From NCBI RefSeq assembly GCF_005405065.1, contig NZ_BJDI01000002.1:124001-188000 (forward strand): a DNA stretch of 64,000 nt. Reading direction: 5' to 3'. The notes under the pieces are model-generated. The model was not told where the DNA came from. It saw only the letters and a list, made by a program, of their open reading frames with translations, and ran no database searches. Of this stretch, positions 26,372 to 35,291 are shown one piece after another (the stretch's first letter is position 1; each line of letters begins with the position of its first letter). The translations under genes were made by a program, and so were the position numbers. The stretch is from Lactiplantibacillus nangangensis (lineage in GTDB: Bacteria > Bacillota > Bacilli > Lactobacillales > Lactobacillaceae).

Positions 26372-26938
26372 ATGGAAAAAGGTGCTTTTCGAAAACAACA
26401 GATTTCCCGCTTGAGTCAGTTATCAGCGACAGAACGTGCACAGCAAAATCTCGATCTGCAACGGCAATTAGTCGCGACTACGGCCTGGCAGCAAGCTTCA
26501 GTGATTGCGACCACGATTAGTAGTGAGATTGAAGTTGCGACTCAGCCAATCATTGAATTGGCTTGGGCCGCTGGCAAACAAGTTGTCATCCCAAAAACAT
26601 TACCACATCGGCAGATGGCATTTATGCCATATACGCCCGAAAGTCAGTTAGAGCGTACTAAGTTTGGCATTTTTGAACCAACCGCTGGGCCGACATTCTT
26701 GAAAACGGCGATTGACTTGATTTTAGTACCAGGTCTAGGGTATAGTCGCACTGAACTAGCTCGAATTGGCTTTGGCGGTGGCTATTATGACCGGTACCTT
26801 GCGGATTACCAAGGTGTTAAATTAACGTTGGCGTTCCGTGAAATGGCTTTCGAACAGGCGGAATGGCCCGTTGATGCCTATGATATTTTATTAGATCAAT
26901 TGTTGGTCGCAAAGGATGGTGTTCATGACGAGTCTTAA
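26372..26938 (+). CDS. 5-formyltetrahydrofolate cyclo-ligase
   Basis: ATP-dependent conversion of 5-formyl-THF to 5,10-methenyl-THF, salvaging folate in the cytoplasm; Bacillus ortholog yqgN. An N-terminal basic substrate segment (FRKQQISRLSQL) comes first, and the C-terminal signature GRTELARIGFGGGYYDRYL is close to the family motif. At 188 residues it is full length. GGGAGTGTGACG precedes the ATG. It overlaps the rhomboid gene by a few codons. Confidence 0.93.
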   Translation: MEKGAFRKQQISRLSQLSATERAQQNLDLQRQLVATTAWQQASVIATTISSEIEVATQPIIELAWAAGKQVVIPKTLPHRQMAFMPYTPESQLERTKFGIFEPTAGPTFLKTAIDLILVPGLGYSRTELARIGFGGGYYDRYLADYQGVKLTLAFREMAFEQAEWPVDAYDILLDQLLVAKDGVHDES

Positions 26939-27602
26939 ACGTTGGTGGCAAACCGAACCAGCGATGACCCAATTGCTACTAGGCATAACAGTTATCGTTT
27001 TCTTGGGCGAATTTTTACTGGGTGGTAGTACGGTACCAGCAGTCTTGTATATGCTGGGAGCCAAAAACAATCAAGCTATCATTGCTGGGCAGTGGTGGCG
27101 GTTGATCACGCCAATATTCTTACATATGGGATTGACGCACATTGCGCTAAATGGTGTCGTGATCTATTTTATGGGAATGCAGATTGAGGCGCTGTTTGGT
27201 CATTGGCGGTTGCTGGCAATTTACTTGTTAGGTGGCATCAGCGGTAATATCATGAGTTTTGGCTTGTCACCGGATCAATCGGTCGGGGCCAGTACCGCGA
27301 TATTTGCACTGTTTGGGGCCTTTTTAATGGTCGGTGAATCTTTCTGGGAAAATCCGATGATTCGCCAATTGACCGGCCAATTCTTAATGTTTACCGTTTT
27401 AAACTTAGTCTTTGATTTGTTCTCAACGGGGATCGATATTTGGGGTCATGTTGGTGGTTTAATTGGTGGCTTTTTAATCGGTTACATGGTTGGCGTGCCA
27501 CGGATGGGCAAGATTCCAACCATCAAACGGCTCTTAGCTGGTATCACCTTAGTCATTGCTTGGGTCGCGATGATAAAATTAGGTTTTACAAATTTTCAAT
27601 AA
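26925..27602 (+). CDS. Rhomboid-family intramembrane serine protease
   Basis: Multi-pass membrane protease (Bacillus YqgP/GluP type, without its extra N-terminal domain). The catalytic dyad is visible: S123 in GASTAIFALFG and H175 in WGHVGGLIGG. The conserved WR segment of loop 1 (QWWRLITPIFLHMGLTHI) is present. About six or seven transmembrane segments fill 225 residues. ATG at 26916 abuts AAAGG, so the ATG at 26925, nine bases after it, is preferred. It overlaps the preceding gene, implying coupling. Confidence 0.9.
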   Translation: MTSLKRWWQTEPAMTQLLLGITVIVFLGEFLLGGSTVPAVLYMLGAKNNQAIIAGQWWRLITPIFLHMGLTHIALNGVVIYFMGMQIEALFGHWRLLAIYLLGGISGNIMSFGLSPDQSVGASTAIFALFGAFLMVGESFWENPMIRQLTGQFLMFTVLNLVFDLFSTGIDIWGHVGGLIGGFLIGYMVGVPRMGKIPTIKRLLAGITLVIAWVAMIKLGFTNFQ

Positions 27603-27629
27603 ACTGTATAATTAATCGAGGATATGCAC

Positions 27630-27851
27630 ATGAAAACACTTTACGACGTACAACAGTTACTGAAAAAGTTTGGTGTTTACGTATACGTGGGCAAGCGGAT
27701 TTGGGATATTGAACTCATGGCGATCGAGGTCGATCATTTGTACCAAGCCGGGGTGCTAGATGCCAAAATGTATGCTCGCGTAAAACTCGTATTGGCTCAT
27801 GAGCACCGGATAGAAGCAGAACATGCACGTGAAGACCACGCGCATGATTAA
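27630..27851 (+). CDS. yqgQ: YqgQ-family small protein (DUF910)
   Basis: 73-residue acidic, helical cytoplasmic protein of unknown function with the family opening MKTLYDVQQLLKKFGVYVYVGKR. The ATG at 27624 is one base from GAGGA, so the in-frame ATG at 27630 is chosen. The stop overlaps the ribosome binding region of glcK. The order rhomboid-yqgQ-glcK is conserved in Bacillus, which points to a linked but unknown role. Confidence 0.85.
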   Translation: MKTLYDVQQLLKKFGVYVYVGKRIWDIELMAIEVDHLYQAGVLDAKMYARVKLVLAHEHRIEAEHAREDHAHD

Positions 27852-27868
27852 TGGAGGGATTTCTTAAC

Positions 27869-28831
27869 ATGGATCGCAAATTAATCGGTGTCGACCTTGG
27901 CGGGACGACGACCAAATTCGCCATTTTAACAGAAAATGGCGACATTCAACAAAAGTGGAGTATTGAAACCACTATCTTAGATGAAGGCTCACATATCGTG
28001 CCAAACATCATTGACTCAATCAACCATCATTTGGATCTTTATAAGATGGATCGTTCTCAATTTGTTGGGATCGGGATGGGGACGCCAGGAACGGTTGATT
28101 TAGATGCTGGGACTGTTATTGGCGCCTACAACTTGAACTGGAAGACCCTGCAACCAGTTAAGGAACAAATCGAAGCTGGGACTGGCATCAAGTTTACGCT
28201 TGATAACGATGCCAACGTTGCTGCCTTAGGCGAACGCTGGAAGGGTGCCGGTGAAAACGGAAACGATGTTGCTTTCGTGACCTTAGGCACTGGTGTCGGT
28301 GGTGGTTTGATTGCTGGTGGTCATTTACTTCACGGTGCTGCTGGTGCCGCTGGTGAAATTGGTCACGTCACGGTTGAACCAAATGGCTACATGTGTACTT
28401 GTGGCAAGCGCGGTTGTTTGGAACAATACGCTTCAGCTACTGGTGTTGTGCATGTTGCCCGCGACATGGCTGAAGAATTCTCCGGCGTTTCTAAGTTAAA
28501 AGAACTTTTAGACAACGGCGAAGAAATCAGCTCAAAGATTACCTTTGATTTGGCTAAAGAAGACGATGCTTTAGCTAAGAAGGTTGTGGATAAGGTTTCT
28601 TATTACCTTGGTTTAGCTTTAGCTAACGTTGGTAATACCATGAACCCATCTTCAATCATCATCGGTGGTGGGGTTTCAGCTGCTGGGGACTTCTTATTGA
28701 AGCAAGTTGATGCTTACTTCCACGAATTTACATTCCCAACTGTTCGTGAAACGACTCATTTGAAGCTAGCTGTTTTAGGTAATGACGCCGGTGTCATTGG
28801 TGCCGCTTCATTAGCCCAACGGTTTATCTAA
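27869..28831 (+). CDS. glcK: Glucokinase, ROK family
   Basis: Phosphorylates glucose entering outside the PTS. The N-terminal ATP-binding DLGGTTTK spans residues 9-16, and the ROK signature includes GAAGEIGH. The CTCGKRGC cysteine cluster forms the ROK zinc site, and no DNA-binding domain is present, so it is a kinase and not a repressor. The frame opens at 27851 inside GGAGGG; ATG at 27869 is ten bases after that site and gives 320 residues. Last gene of the block, followed by a strong terminator. Confidence 0.95.
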   Translation: MDRKLIGVDLGGTTTKFAILTENGDIQQKWSIETTILDEGSHIVPNIIDSINHHLDLYKMDRSQFVGIGMGTPGTVDLDAGTVIGAYNLNWKTLQPVKEQIEAGTGIKFTLDNDANVAALGERWKGAGENGNDVAFVTLGTGVGGGLIAGGHLLHGAAGAAGEIGHVTVEPNGYMCTCGKRGCLEQYASATGVVHVARDMAEEFSGVSKLKELLDNGEEISSKITFDLAKEDDALAKKVVDKVSYYLGLALANVGNTMNPSSIIIGGGVSAAGDFLLKQVDAYFHEFTFPTVRETTHLKLAVLGNDAGVIGAASLAQRFI

Positions 28832-28841
28832 GTAATCGTTT

Positions 28842-28869
28842 AAAAAAGAGCCTTTTAGGGCTCTTTTTT
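28842..28869 (+). terminator. terminator after glcK
   Basis: AAAAAAGAGCC/GGCTCTTTTTT stem with a short loop. Confidence 0.9.
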
Positions 28870-28966
28870 GTTAGTCCACAGCTAAATCTGAGTGGATAAG
28901 CGGGAAGGACTAGTAAAAGTAAGCGGTTTTGTGTAAAATAAAGAAGTAGAAATTAGGAGGGATAGC

Positions 28967-29380
28967 GTGGTTTTAGGTGCAGTCAATGCGATGACCTACG
29001 TTAACATTGTGTTAATCGTACTTATCGCGGCATATTTTATTTATGTTTTTTATAGTTATATTCGTCGTCGCCAAGTTTCAACGATGCTCGATGAAGAAGA
29101 ATTTACCAAGGGAATGCGTAAAGCTCAAGTGATTGATTTACGCGAAAAGAAGGAGTTTGACGCTGGCCATATTTTGGGTGCGCGGAACATTCCTTTTAAT
29201 TCGTTGAAAGTTCGCATGAACGAATTGCGGACGGATATGCCAGTATACGTTTATGATCAAACGCATACGTTAAGTACCCGTGCAGTGGCGATGCTAGCTA
29301 AGAAGGGGTTTAAGGAACTATTTATCTTGAAGCCTGGCTATGCACGTTGGGAAGGTAAAACGAAAAAAGCGAAGTATTAA
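28967..29380 (+). CDS. Membrane-anchored rhodanese-like protein lacking the active-site cysteine
   Basis: 137 residues: one transmembrane helix at about 10-31, then a rhodanese domain with VIDLREKKEFDAGHILGARNIPFNSL. Active rhodaneses have a Cys loop after the central strand; here the strand PVYVYDQTHTLSTRA has no cysteine, so sulfur transfer is unlikely. GTG start five bases after AGGAGGG. It stands between the glcK terminator and a bidirectional terminator. Perhaps a protein-binding module at the membrane; that is inference. Confidence 0.88.
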   Translation: MVLGAVNAMTYVNIVLIVLIAAYFIYVFYSYIRRRQVSTMLDEEEFTKGMRKAQVIDLREKKEFDAGHILGARNIPFNSLKVRMNELRTDMPVYVYDQTHTLSTRAVAMLAKKGFKELFILKPGYARWEGKTKKAKY

Positions 29381-29428
29381 AAAAATGGCGGCTGGAACAA
29401 AATAACTTTGTTCGTGCCACCATTTTTT
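29379..29428. terminator. bidirectional terminator
   Basis: About 22-base arms (AAAATGG...GAACAAA against TTTGTTC...CCATTTT) with a four-base loop and A/T tracts at both ends. Confidence 0.9.
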
Positions 29429-29432
29429 GCTA

Positions 29433-29609
29433 TTAACCGTTATGTGCTGAACGGCTCTTGCGTAAAGCCTTTTTACGGCTTTCTTCAAATTTGTTTTCTT
29501 GATCTTCGATTGGGTCAACGACCTGCTTCTTGAAAGATAAAACGGAACCGATAACGGCGCCAGCAGTGGCAACGACCCCAAATAAGAACCCACGTGTAAA
29601 TGATTTCAT
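29433..29609 (-). CDS. DUF3042-like small membrane protein
   Basis: 58-residue product MKSFTRGFLFGVVATAGAV... with one N-terminal hydrophobic helix (about 7-25). A charged tail rich in Lys, Glu and Arg follows (DPIEDQENKFEESRKKALRKSR). This matches the DUF3042 pattern seen widely in lactobacilli. AGGAGG lies seven bases before the ATG on the minus strand. A longer overlapping frame on the same strand in another phase is a shadow. Function unknown. Confidence 0.85.
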   Translation of the reverse strand: MKSFTRGFLFGVVATAGAVIGSVLSFKKQVVDPIEDQENKFEESRKKALRKSRSAHNG

Positions 29610-29712
29610 CGTTTGAACCTCCTAATAATTTGTTATATTCATTATGTATGTTTTTTAGTGAAAGCGCAATATTAAAAGCTTAAAAAAGGCCTAAGCTAAT
29701 TGAGGTGATTAG

Positions 29713-30447
29713 ATGCTGACTCAAATTATTGCCCATCGTGGCAGCAAAGGGACACGTCCCGAAAATACGTTACCTGCTTTCCAAGCCGCCTTGGCGGATG
29801 GGGCGGATGGTATTGAGACTGATGTCCATTTATCCAAAGACGGGCACTTGATTATTATTCATGACGAAAAAGTTGACCGGACTACTGACGGTAAGGGACG
29901 CGTGTTGGATCTGACCCTTACCGAATTAAAAAAGTTAGATGCGGGGGCTAAGTTTGACCCAGTTTACGCGGGGACTCGCATTCCAACGTTAGATGAAGTG
30001 GTGCAATTATTGATTCAAGCCCATTTTACGGGTATTTTCAATTTAGAATTAAAGACAAACAAGATTCATTATGACGGTATTGAAGCGCTGGTGGCAGATT
30101 ACTTTAATCATCATCAGGTGCCGTTCAAATTGGTGTACTCCAGCTTCTATCCCAAGTCGATTGAGCGACTACATGCCCTGCAACCGGAGGCGGAGTTTGA
30201 CAGTCTATTTGAGTCTAAATTTAAAACTGCCAAGCGATTGCACGCCGAGCATGTGATTATTGGTTACCACCCAGATATTCGCTGGGTTCGGCGACATTGG
30301 TTGTTATTGCCTAAAGTGCAATTGCGGCCTTGGACGGTGAATACAGAGCGCGACATGCGTTTCTGTTATCGGCATCGTTTCGCGGGGCTGATTACGGACT
30401 ATCCGGGGTTGGCGCATCGGTTACGGTTAAAAATGCAAGGGGGCTAA
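29713..30447 (+). CDS. Glycerophosphodiester phosphodiesterase
   Basis: GDPD-family TIM-barrel enzyme that hydrolyses glycerophosphodiesters to glycerol-3-phosphate and an alcohol. The signature IIAHRGSKGTRPENT has the catalytic His, and GIETDVHLSKDGHLIIIHDEKVDRTT contains the metal ligands E and D and the second catalytic His. 244 residues, no signal peptide, so cytoplasmic. GAGGTGATTAG precedes the ATG. miaA follows seven bases after the stop and is probably co-transcribed. Confidence 0.92.
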   Translation: MLTQIIAHRGSKGTRPENTLPAFQAALADGADGIETDVHLSKDGHLIIIHDEKVDRTTDGKGRVLDLTLTELKKLDAGAKFDPVYAGTRIPTLDEVVQLLIQAHFTGIFNLELKTNKIHYDGIEALVADYFNHHQVPFKLVYSSFYPKSIERLHALQPEAEFDSLFESKFKTAKRLHAEHVIIGYHPDIRWVRRHWLLLPKVQLRPWTVNTERDMRFCYRHRFAGLITDYPGLAHRLRLKMQGG

Positions 30448-30453
30448 GAACGC

Positions 30454-31380
30454 TTGACAGCAAACAAGGTGTTATTGATTGCCGGCCCCACAGCTGTGGG
30501 CAAAACGGCGTTATCAATTGAATTGGCAAAAAAATTTAATGGTGAAATTATTTCTGGGGATTCAATGCAAGTCTATCGCCACTTAGATATTGGCACGGCA
30601 AAGGTCATGCCAGCCGAACGACAGGGTATTCCGCATTATTTAATTGATATTAAGACGGTACAGGAACGATTTACCGTGGCAGAATTTGTCACGCGGGCGA
30701 CAGATCTGATCAATCAGATTCAGGCGCGCAGCAAGCTGCCCATCATTGCGGGTGGGACGGGTTTTTATTTGCAGTCCTTACTTGCAGGTTACCAGTTTGG
30801 GACGACTGAAACGGCCCCGGACATGACTTACCGGCAGACTTGGTTCGATTACGCGGCCGTCCATGGCACACCAGCCGTTTGGCAGGAACTGCAAGCGATT
30901 GACCCAACCGCCGCCGCTGCCATCGAGCCACAGAACTTGGTGCGGGTCGTTCGAGCCATGGAATATTGGCACACTAGTGGTCAGAAGTTTTCAGACCAGG
31001 CCGATGTCGCGCCCCAAACGTTGGATGCTCAGACGATTTGTCTGACGACTGAACGGCCATTGTTGTATGACCGGATCAATCAGCGTGTGGATCAAATGTT
31101 AACAGCAGGATTGGTCGATGAAGCTAAATGGCTTTATGATCAAGGTGGGGCCGACTTGCCGGCTGGGAAAGGCATTGGCTATCATGAACTCTTTCCTTAT
31201 TTTGACGGGGAGCGGGATTTGGCCACAGCGATTGACCTAATCAAGCAAGATTCCCGCCATTACGCCAAGCGGCAACTAACTTGGTTCCGCAATAAAATGA
31301 CGGTTGATTGGTATAATTTGCTACAAGCGCCATCCCAACGTACAGATATTGAGACAAAACTTGCTAGTTGGTTAAACTAA
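30454..31380 (+). CDS. miaA: tRNA dimethylallyltransferase
   Basis: Adds a dimethylallyl group to A37 of tRNAs reading UNN codons, improving decoding. P-loop GPTAVGKT spans residues 11-18, with the SGDSMQVYRHLDIGTAK substrate segment after it and GGTGFYLQSLL further on. The C-terminal KQDSRHYAKRQLTWFRN helix binds tRNA. 308 residues, full length. TTG start about ten bases after AAGGGGG. Bacillus also has miaA upstream of glnRA, with hfq between; no hfq is present here. Confidence 0.95.
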   Translation: MTANKVLLIAGPTAVGKTALSIELAKKFNGEIISGDSMQVYRHLDIGTAKVMPAERQGIPHYLIDIKTVQERFTVAEFVTRATDLINQIQARSKLPIIAGGTGFYLQSLLAGYQFGTTETAPDMTYRQTWFDYAAVHGTPAVWQELQAIDPTAAAAIEPQNLVRVVRAMEYWHTSGQKFSDQADVAPQTLDAQTICLTTERPLLYDRINQRVDQMLTAGLVDEAKWLYDQGGADLPAGKGIGYHELFPYFDGERDLATAIDLIKQDSRHYAKRQLTWFRNKMTVDWYNLLQAPSQRTDIETKLASWLN

Positions 31381-31409
31381 AAATTAAATTGGTATACCTA
31401 TATAAATGA

Positions 31410-31426
31410 TGTGATATTTTCTTACA
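31410..31426. promoter_or_regulatory. GlnR box of the glnRA operon
   Basis: TGTGATATTTTCTTACA fits TGTNA-N7-TNACA exactly. It ends eight bases before the -35 of the glnR promoter, the standard place for GlnR autoregulation in response to nitrogen. Confidence 0.85.
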
Positions 31427-31433
31427 TGAATGA

Positions 31434-31462
31434 TTGACATTCCGGAATGAGATTGCTAATAT
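31434..31462 (+). promoter_or_regulatory. glnR promoter
   Basis: Consensus TTGACA, 17 bases, TAATAT. The spacer contains the palindrome ATTCCGGAAT. Confidence 0.75.
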
Positions 31463-31490
31463 TATCACTGTATTAAAGAGGAGGGTCGTC

Positions 31491-31871
31491 ATGAAAGAAA
31501 AGGAATTACGTCGTTCGTTAGCGGTACTACCAATTGGTACGGTTATGAAATTGACCAATTTATCAGCTCGTCAAATTCGTTATTATGAAGAACAAGACTT
31601 GATTCACCCGGAACGTAATGCGGGCAATCGCCGAATGTTTTCATTAAACGATGTTGACCGACTGTTAGAGATCAAAGATTATTTAGCCGATGGCATTAAT
31701 ATGGCTGGTATTAAAGCAATTTATACCATGCAAAAGCAAAAAGCCCAGCAAAAAGAAGCGGACTTGGCGCGGCCATTAACGGATAATGATGTACGCCGAA
31801 TCTTACATGATGAGTTTCTGAATATCGGGGGCTTAAAAGCCAAGGATGGTCCGGAATATCCAACTCATTAA
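31491..31871 (+). CDS. glnR: Nitrogen-responsive regulator GlnR
   Basis: MerR-family repressor that senses nitrogen sufficiency through feedback-inhibited glutamine synthetase. The winged-helix head includes LSARQIRYYEEQDLIHPERNAGNRRMFS, and the short C-terminal tail is the family's GS-interaction region. 126 residues from the ATG behind GAGGAGGG; a longer in-frame opening at 31434 overlaps the promoter itself and is rejected. glnA follows 44 bases on. Confidence 0.95.
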   Translation: MKEKELRRSLAVLPIGTVMKLTNLSARQIRYYEEQDLIHPERNAGNRRMFSLNDVDRLLEIKDYLADGINMAGIKAIYTMQKQKAQQKEADLARPLTDNDVRRILHDEFLNIGGLKAKDGPEYPTH

Positions 31872-31915
31872 TGCATCTGCATCCAGATAGTCAACCAATT
31901 TAAGGAGCGATTTTC

Positions 31916-33262
31916 ATGGCAAAACAGCAGTATACTAAGGACGATATTCGTAAAATCGTCAAAGAAGAAAACGTTAATTTCTTACGTTTAATGTTCACTG
32001 ATTTATTCGGTACCATCAAAAACGTGGAAGTGCCAGTTTCGCAACTGGACAAGTTATTAGATAACAAGTTAATGTTTGACGGTTCTTCAATCGACGGTTT
32101 TGTGCGGATTGAAGAAAGTGACATGTACCTGTACCCAGATTTATCAACTTGGTTGATCATGCCTTGGAACACGGAACATGGCAAGATTGCCCGGATTATC
32201 TGTGAAGTTTATACCACTGATCGCAAACCCTTCGAAGGGGATCCCCGTAACAATTTAATTCGGGTCTTAAGCGATATGCGTGACGCTGGTTATACCGCCT
32301 TTAACATTGGGACGGAACCTGAATTCTTCTTATTCAAGATGAATGAAAAAGGCGAACCAACGACCGAATTAAATGATAAGGGGAGCTATTTCGATTTAGC
32401 GCCAATGGACATGGGCGAAAATTGTCGGCGTGATATTGCGCTCGAACTCGAACGCTTAGGCTTCAATGTTGAAGCCAGTCACCATGAAGTTGCCCCTGGC
32501 CAACATGAAATTGACTTTAAGTATGCAGATGCTTTAGCTGCGGCGGACCACATTCAAACGTTCAAATTAGTCGTTAAGACGATTGCACGTAAATACAATT
32601 TATGGGCGACCTTTATGCCAAAACCACTCAATGGTGTCAACGGTTCTGGGATGCACGTAAATATGTCCTTGTTCCATGATCAAGGCAATGCCTTTTACGA
32701 TGCCAGTGAAAAAGACGAGTTACAATTATCAACCGATGCTTATCACTTCTTAGGCGGGTTGATGAAGCATGCGCGTAGTTATACGGCGGTTACGAATCCA
32801 ACCGTTAACTCATACAAACGGTTGGTTCCAGGGTATGAAGCCCCAGTTTATGTGGCTTGGTCTGGGTCAAACCGTTCACCAATGATTCGTATTCCAAGTG
32901 CTCGCGGTTTGTCAACGCGGTTGGAATTACGGAGTGTGGATGCTTCAGCTAATCCATACTTGGCTTTCGCTACTGTTTTGGAAGCCGGACTTGATGGCAT
33001 TAAAAATAACATCGAACCACCAAAGCCAGTTGATCGCAACATCTATGTGATGGATGAAGACGAACGTCGGGCCGCTGGGATCGTTGATTTGCCATCAACG
33101 TTGCATAATGCGTTGAAAGAATTCCAAACTGACCCAACGATGAAGAAGGCTTTAGGGCCACACATTTATCAAAGTTTCTTGGAAGCTAAACGACTTGAAT
33201 GGGCCTCATATCGTCAACAAGTTAGTGAATGGGAACGTGAACAGTACATGGAATTGTACTAA
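31916..33262 (+). CDS. glnA: Type I glutamine synthetase
   Basis: ATP-dependent ammonia assimilation into glutamine; 448-residue subunit of the GSI-alpha dodecamer typical of Firmicutes. The beta-grasp N-domain includes [22 protein letters not shown]. Metal and substrate motifs include [30 protein letters not shown] and the RIPSARG ATP-binding region. Transcribed with glnR from the GlnR-controlled promoter and closed by a strong terminator. Confidence 0.97.
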   Translation: MAKQQYTKDDIRKIVKEENVNFLRLMFTDLFGTIKNVEVPVSQLDKLLDNKLMFDGSSIDGFVRIEESDMYLYPDLSTWLIMPWNTEHGKIARIICEVYTTDRKPFEGDPRNNLIRVLSDMRDAGYTAFNIGTEPEFFLFKMNEKGEPTTELNDKGSYFDLAPMDMGENCRRDIALELERLGFNVEASHHEVAPGQHEIDFKYADALAAADHIQTFKLVVKTIARKYNLWATFMPKPLNGVNGSGMHVNMSLFHDQGNAFYDASEKDELQLSTDAYHFLGGLMKHARSYTAVTNPTVNSYKRLVPGYEAPVYVAWSGSNRSPMIRIPSARGLSTRLELRSVDASANPYLAFATVLEAGLDGIKNNIEPPKPVDRNIYVMDEDERRAAGIVDLPSTLHNALKEFQTDPTMKKALGPHIYQSFLEAKRLEWASYRQQVSEWEREQYMELY

Positions 33263-33287
33263 TAAGACAATTAGTTAACGTTAATCG

Positions 33288-33328
33288 AGCGGTTAGAACA
33301 CCGAGTTGGTCGTTCTAACCGCTTTTTT
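33288..33328 (+). terminator. terminator after glnA
   Basis: AGCGGTTAGAAC/GTTCTAACCGCT perfect stem followed by T6. Confidence 0.9.
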
Positions 33329-33448
33329 GTTATTTTTTTGGAAAATTGACGGCAGATGCCTTTATTAATCGCTTAATTTTCGGTAACATTAGGGACGGAA
33401 GTGCAATTCAGCAATTTGCCAATTATCAATGATTGCAAGGAGATTATC

Positions 33449-34336
33449 ATGGAAAAACAAAATCAGCCAGATCTTGAAAAACAAGATCAATCTACGCGCG
33501 AGCTAACAAATAGCTTACAGCAAAAACTGGACTATTTATCAACGCTGCGTCAAGCAATAACGGCTGGTGACGACCGGTTAGTTTACGAATTGATCGATGG
33601 CGACCACTATCATCAAGCCTTATTGAACGAAGAGTCAAATCCAACTCGGAATGCGCAGGTGGATTTAATTACGGATGTTCATCCCGCAATCAGTCACTAT
33701 CTTAGTACAAAATTGATTGATTATTTGGCACATGAATACCCATTCTTTTACTATGAAGAAACGCAGACTGGCGAGTTCCAGATTTATTTTGGGAATTGGT
33801 GGGATCGGCGACGCTTCGGTAAATTGAACGTCTTGAAAGTTGCGTTTGACTTTAGTCAGGAAGAATTTAACAAACTGCAAAAGACGTTTGAGCTGGCCGC
33901 TGCCCATAAACGGTTTAATACGGATCAGATTCAAAAAGTTTCGGCGGCGAATGATGAGTTGCAAAAGCTCATTGATGCGCAAGATGACCGTGATGCTCAA
34001 AAAGAAAAATTACGGCAACAACTTAAAGATAATGGTCAACGGAATTCCTTATTTGACTCGGGCCGAATCAAGGAAGAACGGCAACAAATTATTGATGAAT
34101 TGACCAAATTAGCGGATGCGGATGAACAAGCTAACAATGCGCATGCCACAATGAAAGATAACGAAGCCAAAATTTTGACGCTTTCTAAAGAAGACACGAT
34201 CTTAGCTTATGAAAAACAAGCGATCGAATCATCTTTTAAGAGCTTTGAAAACTTTAATGAACGTAACCGGAGTCTCTATGTGGACTACCTGACCACGTTG
34301 ATTGGAAAGGCGCAGGTAGCAGCTGATGACGAATGA
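33449..34336 (+). CDS. Uncharacterised soluble protein with a predicted coiled coil
   Basis: I do not recognise a family. The 295-residue product is hydrophilic, has no cysteine, signal or membrane segment. A compact N-terminal part (about 20-165) contains an aromatic cluster YPFFYYEETQTGEFQIYFGNWW. A Gln/Glu/Lys/Asp-rich heptad-like region (about 170-260) suggests a coiled coil. AAGGAG lies seven bases before ATG; a longer upstream opening lacks a site. It overlaps the next gene by 11 bases, so the two are translated together. Confidence 0.85.
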   Translation: MEKQNQPDLEKQDQSTRELTNSLQQKLDYLSTLRQAITAGDDRLVYELIDGDHYHQALLNEESNPTRNAQVDLITDVHPAISHYLSTKLIDYLAHEYPFFYYEETQTGEFQIYFGNWWDRRRFGKLNVLKVAFDFSQEEFNKLQKTFELAAAHKRFNTDQIQKVSAANDELQKLIDAQDDRDAQKEKLRQQLKDNGQRNSLFDSGRIKEERQQIIDELTKLADADEQANNAHATMKDNEAKILTLSKEDTILAYEKQAIESSFKSFENFNERNRSLYVDYLTTLIGKAQVAADDE

Positions 34337-35276
34337 GACCAAGAAAATTGACTCGGCAACGCTAAGTACTCATGGCAAACTCGCGATGTTTAACGAAGGA
34401 CTGAAAAAGGGCCTTGCAAATGGTGAAGCGTTCACGACGCTAATGGATCAGTTGATTGATACCACGGATGGGGAAACTTTACTGACCGCAGCTCAAAAAC
34501 TGGCCAACTTTAAGTTGGATTCTGCTTACGTAACCTTTCCACATCAATATAAAAATGCGGATTATTACTTAATTTTCATGAGTCGCCTTTTAAGTATGCA
34601 TGATGATGAGCAAGCCACATTGAACACGCGGGCACACAGCGAAGCACTTTATCATGTTTTTGAAGCGTTGTCAGATGACTACACGTTCCTGTATTCGGTT
34701 GTCGCTGGTGAGAATGGTGGCGCCTACTACCGGGAACAAACTACCGGTGAAAACTTATTCTATATTCACTTGGAACGGCGCTTACTGCGTTTTAACAGTA
34801 CAGCGTTCACCAATTTATTTATTAATAAATTGCTATTAAAGGGGACTGGCGTTGATCAAATTAATACTGTCTTGGCAACGTTGATCAATTTTGGCCATTA
34901 TTTACAAGATGATTTTGGCTTTAACGTTGATTTCAATATTCTGGACGTCAATAATGCTGCCCGCTATGAATTACGTGAAGCTAACTTGAATGGTGAAATT
35001 TTGGACAAACTATTTGTGATTGCGGCGCAACATGACTATATGTTACGCAATTCACCAAATGGTCACGGGGCTGAAATTGATTTGCCAGGGGAATTGGTCG
35101 TGGATGTCTTTGATGCCGGTACACCTGAAGCAGCTAAATGGGTCTTGACCGTCCGTGATCCTGAACAACGGGTCTCGTGGTTTGATATTTTATTACACTT
35201 TGACTTCATTCGTGATTGGTATTTGGCTAATATTGACTCCCTTGAAATTAAAGCGGATCCATTAGTCTTTGCGTAA
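34326..35276 (+). CDS. Uncharacterised soluble protein, partner of the preceding gene
   Basis: Not recognised. The 316-residue acidic product is cysteine-free and has no membrane segment; it appears to be a mixed alpha/beta protein with DDYTFLYSVVAGENGGAYYREQTTGENLFYIHLERR and a late VFDAGTPEAAKWVLTVRD stretch. Its ATG lies within the end of the upstream gene and relies on coupling, as only a weak AAAGG precedes it. The dUTPase gene follows 15 bases after its stop. Its close packing with two genes on one transcript argues for a shared function. Confidence 0.85.
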   Translation: MTNETKKIDSATLSTHGKLAMFNEGLKKGLANGEAFTTLMDQLIDTTDGETLLTAAQKLANFKLDSAYVTFPHQYKNADYYLIFMSRLLSMHDDEQATLNTRAHSEALYHVFEALSDDYTFLYSVVAGENGGAYYREQTTGENLFYIHLERRLLRFNSTAFTNLFINKLLLKGTGVDQINTVLATLINFGHYLQDDFGFNVDFNILDVNNAARYELREANLNGEILDKLFVIAAQHDYMLRNSPNGHGAEIDLPGELVVDVFDAGTPEAAKWVLTVRDPEQRVSWFDILLHFDFIRDWYLANIDSLEIKADPLVFA

Positions 35277-35291
35277 GTAACGGAGGTCAAA

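Noticed and set aside
29318-29593. 91-codon minus-strand frame overlapping the DUF3042-like gene
   Set aside because: It is in a different phase, has no ribosome binding site, covers a terminator, and the 58-residue frame at 29433-29609 has a strong AGGAGG and a recognisable product.
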